A stretch of 64,000 bases of DNA, from contig NMRA01000042.1 in assembly GCA_002633005.1 (NCBI GenBank), forward strand, positions 881,153 to 945,152. Reading direction: 5' to 3'. The notes under the pieces were generated by a model. That model was not told the origin of the DNA. It ran no database searches and was given only the letters and a program-made list of their open reading frames with translations. Origin of the DNA: Phoronis australis (lineage: Eukaryota > Phoronida > Phoronidae). This document shows positions 1-8,942 of this stretch, one piece after another. A program made the position numbers and the translations under genes. The first letter of the stretch is position 1, and each line of letters starts with the position of its first letter.

Positions 1-690
1 GTCGATGTATTTCCAATGACTTCGACTGCTGTGGCGCCTCCTAATGGCAGTTTTTTGTTTTGTTTTGCGCCTAAGTGTACCTGTATTTCCTAAGCCCTCT
101 GCAGGATTTTTATTAAATTTTTAGTTTATTTATATGGAGTTAACAATGGACAACGACGACTTTCAGACGGGTCCATCTAAAACTGCCCCCTAGTGGCAAT
201 TTTATTTTTTTCTGTTTTCCTCTGTTTCTCTGATGAAGTTCGTCGACGAATTTTCATAAAATTTGTTAATTAGCTTTCTTTTAAAGAACAGTGACATTTT
301 CCAGTTTTCAGACAGATTCGACATATTTTGCTCCATCTAGTGGCCATTTTTACTGTTTTCGAGTCTGTTTTTGGCGTCCGCCCTCTGTCAACCAAACCAC
401 TCTTAGGATGATTGTGAAAATTGGCTTATGTATTGTTAGTGTGAAGGGGACGGTTGACGATGATTTTCTGGCTTCAGTTACTGTTGCGCCTCCTAGTGGC
501 TTTTTTTTCACCCTTGGTTGTATCTCCTAAGCCCTCTGTAGAATGTTTATTTATTTTTTGCTAAGTTTCTTGACAGATTTTGATGAATTGTGGCAATAAA
601 TAGCTTTCTGTTAAAAAACGGTTACATTTTCCAGTTTTTTGATGGATTCAAAGTATTTTGCTCTATCCAGTGGCCATTTTTATGATACAA
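1..690. repeat. Degenerate ~150-bp tandem repeat with CTAGTGGC core
   Basis: A core close to CTAGTGGC recurs near positions 43, 191, 338, 494 and 669, a spacing of about 150 bases. Two flavours can be seen: one starts GCGCCTCCTAGTGGC and is followed by CTAAGCCCTCTG (near 89 and 527), the other carries ACATTTTCCAGTTTT and TTTTGCTC upstream of the core (near 296 and 626). The copies are diverged, so this is an old array, possibly extending beyond the left edge. No coding exon of the neighbouring GK5 gene is visible here. Confidence 0.6.
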
Positions 691-1694
691 ATAAACACCC
701 TAGAAGCACACCGTTTGCAGTGCATTCTTGGGCGCCTTTCAACGCAACGCATTGCTCTTTTTAATTAATGCATTTTCAATTTGTGTTCTCCAATGTTTCT
801 GTGTAATTGTGCCTATTTGTTATCTGACTAATAGTCAAATCAAATTCAGAAGATAAGTGCACCCAAGTCATTTATGATAACCACTGTGTTCCTGATAAGT
901 CATCATAAATTACAAAGATTACGTCCACACTGATGTTTATTTACAAGTCTCTTTCTCTCTCTCCCTCTCTCTGAGCTGAAAATTCAGGTTCTTCTTCTTG
1001 TACTTTCCCTCTGATTATCATCACCATCGTTCAATCAGTTTTCCACAGGTGTATTGCTCAGACTCCACCACAGCGGTTGTTTCTATCATTATGACTAAGT
1101 CAAGCTCAAAGTGTCAGAAGTATTATGTTGTGCATTGTTCACACATATCCTACCCTAGAACAACTTGCTGTTGTGCAACTTACCTCAATTTAAGTGGAGC
1201 TTCCACACACATATATCCGATTACTAGGGTAAAGCGGAAGTTGTCTCTCTGTGCATGACAATAGATGGCTGATAAAAATATGCAACTGTTACAAGTTTGA
1301 TAAGTTGCACTTGTCTAAATAGCATCCACACAGCCTCCAAACCTAGCGACAACTCTTTCCGGGAGTAATTTGTTCTTTGGTTAGTCTGTGTGGATGGCAC
1401 TTACTTGTTCAGAAGGTATCCACTTGATTATTTCATTGACATAAGCAAAAACGAGGGAAGTGCAATACGTATTATAGAAGATTACAGCTTGCTGGACCTA
1501 AAACAGGCACTGTACTCACATTTAGTTACCATAGAATGTATTTTATTATTTTACAAAACCATTAATAAATGTTAAGTTGTACCAAGTCAAATGTGCAATA
1601 TTGTTTCTCAGACATGCTCAAAATATTATTAGAACCTTTTATGAGCTATCTATGAATGAATTATGCATTCCAACCTCTGTTATCCATCTTGCAG
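691..1694 (+). other. GK5 intron sequence, no exon recognised
   Basis: This stretch precedes the first visible GK5 exon and should be intronic. I see no exon in it. It holds a CT-rich microsatellite near 948-973. A pair of inverted CCACAC/GTGTGG motifs near 923, 1327 and 1389 suggests another decayed inverted-repeat element. Confidence 0.5.
948..973. repeat. CT-rich microsatellite
   Basis: Short run of CTCTTTCTCTCTCTCC-type dinucleotides, slightly interrupted. Confidence 0.7.
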
Positions 1695-1831
1695 CGCTGA
1701 TGGGGGTGTGACAAACAATGACTTCCTCATGCAGCTGGTTGCTGATTTGTTGGATAAGAAGGTCGATAGGTCAGCCAGGCCAGACCTTCAGACCAGTCTG
1801 GGCGGAGCTTTCTTAGCTGGATTAGCTACAG
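1695..1831 (+). CDS. GK5: GK5 penultimate coding exon
   Basis: The acceptor is ...CATCTTGCAG before 1695 and the donor is G|GTAAGT after 1831. The exon enters with the third base of a codon and leaves with one base. It encodes the FGGY C-terminal signature (DGGV, then Q and AD) and GLATG. The size of 137 bases and both consensus splice sites agree. Confidence 0.85.
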
Positions 1832-2906
1832 GTAAGTGGATAGAATATTACCACATTTGTCTTGGTTAATCCCCTGTCACTCAATCATCAGATAAGTATT
1901 AAAGGGGTACACAACTGTTTTTGACGTTAGGTTTTGAAAAAATGCAGATCTAATGGTTATCTTGGAGATACATTATTTGACCTCAATTACATTGCCCTAG
2001 CGAGTTTTTCTATCCATGGAACATTAGAATATGTTGTGGAAGGCCAAGCAAAAGATCGCATGTTAGTTTTACATTCAATTCCTTTGCACAAAGGTAATGT
2101 TCTTTGTGTTAATGATCAATGTTTGTGTCAGTCATTCATGTTTGCTCAGTGGAAGCGAATTCAGAAACAATATGTGGGCCTTTTTGCTGGGCCGTTTACG
2201 CCAACCTTCTATTGTTCTATTTTTCTAAATCCATGCCAGGGGAGCAGCAATTAACACAATAAAATGTCTCTTCAGAGTTACCAGGGATCTGTATTTTACT
2301 AAAGGTAACATTGAAAACGTTTGTTTCACCATTAAGATGAGCATGGATATTTAAAAAGGTTTTTATTAAAGTACGAGGAGTATGTTAAGTTGAAAAACCA
2401 TTTTATCGCTAATTTCTTTACAATCAAACATTAAATGTGCACAAATTACTACTACTGATTCATAGTCAAAGGCAAGTAGTAAAAGATGGATATTGTGTAG
2501 AAACTAAATGTCCCACTTCTGTAAGTTTGTGGGGAGTGCATAGTACGAATGTGATCTTGAGAGATTGAAAGTTGGAAAATTGGAAAGTGGGAATTGAGCT
2601 GAACATGCATCATCAATTTTAACTAACTTTATAAATTTTTAACGCTTGATATGGTTTCATTATCAAATATTCTGTTGTTTTGTTGTTCGATTTTGTAGAA
2701 AATGTATATTATGAAAAGTTTCACAAGTTTCCAGTAAAATATTCTGCCATTTTGAAGGTGTGTGGAACACAAAGGAAGAACTATACAGACTGAAGTCGCC
2801 AGGCAAAGACTTTGAACCTGACAAGAGTGTATGGCCAAAATATAGACCAATAATTGTGGAGTGGGAGAGAGCACTGAGGAGGGCGTGTCAGTGGTACAAG
2901 CATTGA
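1695..2906 (+). CDS. GK5: Glycerol kinase 5-like protein, last two coding exons (gene span in window)
   Basis: This is the 3' end of a gene for a FGGY-family carbohydrate kinase, most like GK5 (putative glycerol kinase 5). The family phosphorylates glycerol or sugars with ATP in the cytosol. The visible part is the end of the C-terminal FGGY domain: the first exon encodes ADGGVTNNDFLMQLVADLL, which fits the family pattern GGGxxNxxxxQxxAD, followed by GGAFLAGLATG. The last exon continues with VWNTKEELYRLK and ends in a Trp-Tyr-rich tail (EWERALRRACQWYKH, stop). Exons 1695-1831 and 2758-2906 join in phase (one base plus two bases giving Gly). I recall human GK5 ending with a comparable WTDKEELKKLR...NWYNKT, so the identification is good. 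The N-terminal and catalytic parts lie to the left of the window. The gene converges on LHFPL6. Confidence 0.85.
1832..2757 (+). other. GK5 last intron, with a diverged repeat
   Basis: The intron runs from GTAAGT to TTTTGAAG. Bases ~1895-2245 are a diverged copy of a repeat also found at ~61215-61555. Shared stretches include TGGTTATCTTGGA, TTGCCCT and GGGCCGTTTAC. The 106-residue reading frame inside it belongs to this repeat and is not an exon. Confidence 0.6.
1895..2245 (+). repeat. Dispersed repeat, copy 1 (partner at 61215-61555)
   Basis: Aligns by eye with 61215-61555 in the same orientation. Both start TTAAAGGGG-ACA-CAAC, contain TGGTTATCTTGGA, TTGCCCT and TTTGCTCA/TTCGCTCA, and end near GGGCCGTTTAC..CTTCTATTG/CTTTCTGTTATTG. 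Length is about 340 bases. No terminal inverted repeats were recognised. Confidence 0.6.
2758..2906 (+). CDS. GK5: GK5 terminal coding exon
   Basis: The acceptor is TTTTGAAG before 2758. The exon opens with two bases completing a Gly codon, reads GVWNTKEELYRLKSPGKDFE and ends ...ACQWYKH with TGA at 2904-2906. It lacks an internal Met, so it is invisible to Met-initiated ORF calling. Its last ~27 coding bases are also the first unit of a downstream tandem repeat. Confidence 0.82.
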
Positions 2907-3115
2907 CATGAATGGCCAGTTACATGGTGGGAAGGTGCGTCTGCAGCATAGGCACTTGCATGATTGACATATTATTAAAGGAAAAGGGCGTGTCTGAATA
3001 TAGGCACTGTTGTGTTTGAGAGCTTGTTAATGGTGTGACTGAGGTTTCAAGGCTCGTGATTGATTGATTGTTGATGGGAAAGGGCGTGTCTGTTGCACAA
3101 ATGGAGACATGATTT
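2880..3115 (+). repeat. ~50-bp degenerate tandem repeat starting inside the GK5 stop region
   Basis: Units beginning near 2880, 2932, 2986, ~3032 and 3081 share AGGGCGTGTC(A/T)G followed by a ...GGCACTTG or ...GACATGA(A/T)T-like tail. Spacing is 46-54 bases. The first unit contains the last GK5 codons and the stop codon. The remaining units would be 3'UTR or flank. Confidence 0.6.
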
Positions 3116-3242
3116 TTCATATCCTAAATATTGCTCATTCCATTTATCCGGGTATTCTTCTTTCCCTATAGTCTTTTGACTATTACGACATAATTATCAT
3201 TTTGAGCTCAGCCATAGAATTAATGTTACTGAGTAAGTCATA

Positions 3243-3615
3243 GGGGATCCCCTTATACACAAGGTAGAAATATCCTTTTGGGGATTCCATTACCCATGAG
3301 GTGGAAATATCCTTTAGGGAATTCCCTTACCCCTGAGGTGGAAATATCCTTTAAGGGATCCCATTACCCATGAGGTGGAACTATCCTTTAGGGAATTCCC
3401 TTACCCATGAGGTAGAAATATCCTTTAGGGGATTCCATTACCATTGAGGTGGAAATATCCTTTAGGGAATTCCCTTACCCACCAGGTGGAAATATCCTTT
3501 AGGGAATTCCCTTACCCATGAGGTGGAAATATCCTTTAGGGGATTCCTTTACCCATGAGGTGGAACTATCCTTTAGAGAATTCCCTTACCCACGAGGTGG
3601 AAATATCCTTTAGGA
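3243..3615. repeat. 37-bp minisatellite, about 10 copies, with palindromic core
   Basis: Each unit reads approximately GAGGTGGAAATATCCTTTAG followed by GGAATTCCCTTACCCAT. Alternating units carry GGAATTCCC or GGGATTCC/GGGATCCC. The segment TAGGGAATTCCCTTA is close to a perfect palindrome, so every unit holds its own small inverted repeat. There are no spacers between units. Confidence 0.9.
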
Positions 3616-4747
3616 AAATATGATTTAGTTTTGAGTTATTAAATGCTATTTAGGTACAACTCTGCATACCATTCACAAGCTCATTTTGTCTGCTTAAAGC
3701 CTGTGCAGTGCCATCTTTGAAAACCATTATTTTGACTCATGCTTTGAAGGAACCTTCTGTTTTGGTTTTATTATATGACGTAGCTATTCTAATTATGCAT
3801 GGATCAAATGATTCAGCAGTCCTCTGATTCCATTTAAGGATAGATTCGCTGTTGCTTACTTGATTTATTCTGAGTTGTATTTAACTACTTGTTGCATTCT
3901 CATCAATGTCACTTTGATGTAAAAAAGCTGTTGAAATATACTATTTTATAAGTTTTGGACTGCATTGTTTAAGTCTGGTTAAAGTATAATTTTTAATTTT
4001 CAAAAGGTAGTTAGAATTTGCCATGTAATCTACTATGCCACAAGAAGCCTAGTAATGAGACCGCTGGTTGAGGTTTACTGTAACACTGTGTTCTTCAAAG
4101 CGGATCATTCGAAAAACGTTCCTTTGAATGCTGTTGATTGAGTCTATGTTCTTCTTCCTTTTTCTCTTTGTCGGAATATTTTGGTAACGCAGATACTTCA
4201 TCCACATACAGTATAATCCAGAAGTATTCTGGCAAAATGTCCCGGCATTCCCCGTCGTTATCGTTCATTTGTGCTGGTAACAGAATTAACCAGTCGTGAC
4301 AGGAAACACTATTTTGTTTTGTTAGTTTGGTCTTGGACTGTACTGTGCATATTTTTCTCACTCGCACTGTTTGTCATATGCAATCAACTGAGTCGATCAT
4401 TGGCATGAGGTAAATACTGCAGAAAATTTTAGCAGTGTTTTTAAGAATTAATCTTGAACATTTGTATCAAACAAAATTTGGTCACGTTAGTGACACCTTT
4501 GTTTTGCTATGACTGTACCTTTCTGTTTTGGTAAAGTTTACTTAAAAGACATGGCACGTGACTCAATGGCAGATTGGTATAAAGTCAAAAGTCTACAATT
4601 TTACAGGCTCTCTAGTTTCAGAAATGTTTAGTTTTAATGCGTTAAATTTCATAGTTTTCTAGATATTTGGCTGAGTGCAGACTTGTCAAGAAGGTCGTAC
4701 ATTACTTTAATCTATGGGTTCTTTATGATATAATTGTACTTCTCTGT
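3616..4747. other. Intergenic, no gene recognised
   Basis: AT-rich sequence between the end of GK5 and the LHFPL6 3' side. No splice-bounded coding segment is seen. The 90-residue minus-strand frame at 4095-4367 has no recognisable family and low-complexity KEKKEEE content. Confidence 0.4.
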
Positions 4748-5187
4748 GTTGTCCCGTATTACACAGCTATAGAACTCTTTGTTCTGCAAGTGCTTCACTT
4801 TCGAATGTCGGGCACATTTTCAGAGGTCTTGTTGGAAACCGTCAAGGTGTATGGCCACAGAAATATTCTGGATTTCAACCGTACTTGATTTATCCTCTAG
4901 CTCCGAATTTTCTTGTCTTTGATTGATGTTCGGAAGGCAAAGAACCTAACATAATGCATATTTGCCAAGTTTATCCACCTTTCTTCCATTGGAGTTGCTG
5001 CCCACAGCACAGCAGTAATACCTCCTTGGCATTGGAAGGATGAATTGGGTAATGCAGCTATGAAAAACTTGAAAACAATGCGACAACAACAAAGAACTCT
5101 AAAGCCATGAGGCCGCAAAAGTGTTTGATGGATATTCTGCGTAAATACAGCGAGATTCGAGTGTCTGTGTAATCTGGGACGGACCTA
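4748..5187 (+). mobile_element. Non-autonomous TIR element, family T1 copy 1
   Basis: The left end GTCCCGTATTACACAG is the reverse complement of the right end CTGTGTAATCTGGGAC with few changes. The interior matches the copy at 55673-56193 at many blocks, e.g. AATGTCGGGCACATTTTCA/AATGTCTGGTACATTTTCA, and CACAGCAGTAATAC in both. It has no transposase reading frame, so it is a MITE-like element. Confidence 0.65.
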
Positions 5188-7227
5188 TTGCTTACATTCA
5201 CTAGACCCATCACTGAATAGGTTCATCTAAGACTATGAGAAGAAAATGTGTGTCTATGGTTTGGTATTGTTTGGATTGATGGGAGTATAAATGGTTGGAG
5301 ATTTGTATCTGTGCTATTACTGGCGTGGAGGATGTGTCTCAGTTGCATTGACAGAATTACTAGATTTCATGTGCCTTTTTTACAGAAATTTAATTGGCAA
5401 TAACAGGCAACCTCTGAAAGTTGTAATTGAAGCAACTATTATTGTACTCATTCCAGGTAATGCCCGTACCTGCCTTAACGTCCTGATAACAAGTGCTCTC
5501 GCATTACTCATGTAATTTTTGGAGGAATTTACTTATTCAAAGGTTGTGCATCCAAGCATTTATTTTTTGAACTCTTTAAGTAAAAATTTTTGAAGAATCC
5601 ATACTTTAAAGTCTCGTGAACTTGTAAAGAAATTTTAGATTGACTATGCAATTCAAATTTTTGTTGTTAGGAAATTCATTGTGTTCACATATTTTTCGTT
5701 GTGTTGTGAAACATATTTCACACTTTGTTGAATTGAACCTTACCTATTGTGTTCAATTACTAACTAGCCACGTACTTGGAGGTTTACCTCAGACTATGAT
5801 GTCATTAGAAAATGGAGAACAGGTGCTGATATGACTATAGCTTGCATACTTGAAATTGAGTACAGCAAGAAACCGTTCATATAGCAATACACTCGCTGAG
5901 TAACAGGCAGCTGAAATAAGTTATGTTGTATCACTACAAGGATTTTGTCATTAAGTTCCTGCTATACATTACCATAGTTAGGAGCATGCGAATACATCTT
6001 AATCATCAAGTGCATAAAGGTGAATAATTAGTAATTAAAAGTGCATGAATAATAATGATGCAAATGTTTTCTATTTGATACAATTATTTTATTTTTTGGT
6101 GACAAATAAATAATCTTACGTATGAAACAACATATTTATAGACTCGCATATCTTAACTACATAATAAATGCACTTACATACTAATCATGAACACGAGAAT
6201 AATACGAGTGCATAAGGTGAACAGGTGATTGTGTGCAGGTGTCAAGTTTCATTTGTGACATGTGCAACAAAATACATCTTAAAGGAACTGCAAACTAATG
6301 TTTAAGATACAGGGAGGGTTTGAGCTGCAGTAAGACTCACAAAGCCTGATCCATTCGGACACATTTTGTCTAAGTGAGGCAAATTCTGACATAACAGAAG
6401 GCCAGAGTACATGAACAACAATAACAGTATCGTGGAACTCAGTCCAGGTTAACCAAAACTCCGACATCAACATGTCCAATTTAGGTGATTTTACTGTACT
6501 TATCATTATCAGCACAACAATGCATTTTGCAACATACATGCCACTTTGCACTCATAACATTGCAATGCAATCGTGGTTAGATCTGTTTGTAGTAACACAG
6601 CTATGTACATAATGAAATGATGATTCACCACTAGAGGTCACAGTTTAGCTTCAGACCGTTATGTCAGAAGCAAATGGATTGTCAAGAATACTACCAACCA
6701 TTGGTACTTGGTCCCAAGATAGGTCTAAAAACAAAGCCTGGGTGTGTCCCCTAACAAAAAATATCCATCGTACGATTTATGGTCCACTTACAATCAACAT
6801 GCAGCCTATACATAGTTAACAGTGACCAACCTACGTAAGGCTCCCATAAATAAACTAATCTAATAAAAGAGGCTACAGTATTGAATACTTAAGCATAAAA
6901 TGAATGCACAAAACGGGAATTACAAGAGGTCCTGCAATACAGATCAACACTGGGAGGATGGAGAAAGACGTAAATGGGGGTATACATGCAATCTATTACG
7001 ACTAAAATTCTCTTCAGAAATATTTGTCTCCAGCTGCCCACTTAAATAATTATACATCACTAACTATGGACAGGGATGAGGATGCATGATTTTGCACCAC
7101 TGACAAAATACTGAGGAGTTAGCAAAATTATGAGTGCGTGTCTAAAGATGATTTTCTGTTAAAGCAGCTACAAGCAGCACTTCTTCAAAGAAACATAGTC
7201 TTGATTTAGGCCAATTACAGTGGTAAT
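5188..7227. other. Intergenic, no gene recognised
   Basis: AT-rich DNA with no supported exon. It may include distal 3'UTR of LHFPL6 (minus strand), but no polyadenylation site can be assigned with confidence. Confidence 0.35.
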
Positions 7228-7325
7228 GGTCTGATATAACGTGCCCGAATTTTGAGAACCAGTTTTCCCCACTAAATAACGGGCGTCAAACCTGGTTCTC
7301 AAAATGCCGACACGCTATATTAGAT
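7228..7325. mobile_element. Hairpin mini-element H1, copy 1 (most intact)
   Basis: ATTTTGAGAACCAG at 7249-7262 is the exact reverse complement of CTGGTTCTCAAAAT at 7292-7305, and the arms continue outward (TCTGATATAACGTG against TCTAATATAGCGTG read on the other strand). The whole ~98-bp unit can fold into one long hairpin with a ~30-base loop (TTTTCCCCACTAAATAAC...). Related copies are at 13700, 17913, 36682 and 51090. Confidence 0.75.
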
Positions 7326-7510
7326 TATTGACAATTACAGCTATAAAACTGATCTCGACTTGCACCCAACTAAGATGAGAAGTAGTCTCTTGGTTTGGAA
7401 AAAATGTCAGTCTGATATTGCAACTTGTCTGACTCCAGCAATAACTGTCACTTGCTTCAGAGACCAGAAATCACCTCTATTTAGACTAAAGCACAGTTTG
7501 AGATCAATTT
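7326..7510 (+). repeat. Dispersed repeat R2, copy 1
   Basis: Shares TATAAAACTGATCTC(A/G)ACTTG and, further on, GACCAGAAAT(C/T)ACCTCTA with ~54655-54900, and a weaker match with ~56485-56750. It directly abuts hairpin H1 copy 1. Confidence 0.5.
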
Positions 7511-8084
7511 AATAACAGCAAATGTCTAAACCCTCGATGTGTAGGTGCTTTAACTTACAGTATAACCATCCAATAACATAAAACGTTCACCTGATCACAG
7601 CACTCCACCAGTCTTTTAGTGCCCGCACACACGCCTTACACATAGTTTTGTAAAAATAACATCACAACTCCTGCTCTACGGCACTTAGCACTGTTGGCAG
7701 TCTTTAATTAATACTAAAACTGGAACTCAAATAAACAAGATACGTGGTCCTATTACAACATAAGTACACGATTTCATAAATATGTCATGAACCGTGTTTT
7801 GGTACTTAAAACATTTTCTTCACAGGCTTATTTGCTCATCCAAAGCATCGTTGTGTCATTCATCCACTTCGTTTCAACTGAAAGTAACTCGATCGCAATA
7901 AGCCTGGAATGAAGGAATAACGACCCTATGTTCAAGTCTAGAAATGTTTTCTTATCTAATAAAGGAACAAGACGAGAGCAATGCCATAATGACAAGTTGC
8001 TTATACCAAAAGATAATGGTATGTTACACCTTGAACATCAGTTCAGTACTGCCACATCCTGACCAGGAACATCATGCACTAAGT

Positions 8085-8289
8085 AAAATCTCACCAATTT
8101 TGGACAAAAATAATTACCAATAGGTCTTTTTTGATTTTTTCACAGACTTCTAACATTACTTTGAATACCTACAGTTTCCAGAATCATTGTAGCTTTGGTA
8201 ACACATTTATTTGGTTGGACTATCTTTTATGAACGAAGAAAAAGTAATTTCACTTGCTGGACACATTTTGTCCTAAATTGGTAACGTTG
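8085..8289. repeat. Dispersed repeat R3, copy 1
   Basis: Blocks TAAAATCTCACC, CTTTTTTGATTTTT, GGCTTCTA/GACTTCTA and TTGTCCTAAATTGGTAA recur in the same order at 22925-23140 and 23845-24085. Length is about 200 bases. No coding potential was seen. Confidence 0.5.
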
Positions 8290-8391
8290 AGATTTTACCA
8301 TAATGAGGTATGTATATTTTCAGTTTCTGAACAATGTCAAAGATTTTACCATAATGAGGTATGTATATTTTCAGTTTCTGAACAATGTCAA
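8290..8391. repeat. Exact 51-bp tandem duplication
   Basis: 8290-8340 is repeated without any change at 8341-8391 (unit starts AGATTTTACCATAATGAGGT). Identity over the whole unit implies a recent event. It lies 3' of the LHFPL6 stop codon, possibly in its 3'UTR. Confidence 0.95.
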
Positions 8392-8817
8392 AGATCATAT
8401 TAATGTTGCACCACTTCTTCATCCCTGTGAGTAACAAATAAAGCTTCCTTGGGTTACCAGTCAATGAGTAAGAGTTGTGCAAATATTCCGAAGACTGACA
8501 TTTCTTCATTAGTGAAGTCTACACTGGATCTTTAATGACCAACAATACGCAATTCACTTTTGGTCTGTTTTCATTATGTTGAAATGCAAGTACACATTGT
8601 TGCTTCAACAACACACTATATTATAATCTTCATCTAGGTGGGCTAAGTGTCAGTATAGACAGATGTGGCAAAATTTCAATTTGGCCAAATAAAAAATGTG
8701 CTCCATTTCCTGTTAAAAACCTTGGAGTGGCCAATTCAATTGCTCGTTCACACAGTCGTCATCTCCTACCAACAAGTCCTCCATCTTTCTACCATCCATC
8801 CTGATGGCACTCACTTT
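8392..8817 (-). other. LHFPL6 3' flank, probable 3'UTR
   Basis: Sequence immediately after the LHFPL6 stop codon on the minus strand. The nearest clear AATAAA on that strand is at 8206-8211, about 610 bases from the stop. Its use is a guess. Confidence 0.35.
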
Positions 8818-8942
8818 TCACACTTGGTATATATGAGCAGTCCTCATTTCTCGACTCGCATTGCAGGATAACAGCGAACACAGCAAAGCACTTCCTGACG
8901 CTGCCATGGTAACGTAATACGCCCAAGCTAACTGGCATGTAC
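8818..8942 (-). CDS. LHFPL6: LHFPL6 coding exon 3 (terminal)
   Basis: The minus-strand acceptor TTCTTTACAG precedes 8942. The exon supplies two bases of Gly, then TCQLAWAYYVTMAASGSALL, the fourth membrane segment, and a short cytosolic tail ending AHIYQV with TGA at 8818-8820. The Met-initiated frame at 8789-9085 covers this DNA in a different frame and is spurious. Confidence 0.85.

Noticed and set aside
1934-2254. 106-residue frame as a GK5 exon
   Set aside because: It belongs to a dispersed repeat shared with 61215-61555, and GK5 splices directly from 1831 to 2758 in phase.
3243-3615. Regular 37-bp repeats as a CRISPR array
   Set aside because: Units are directly adjacent with no unique spacers, and the genome is eukaryotic.
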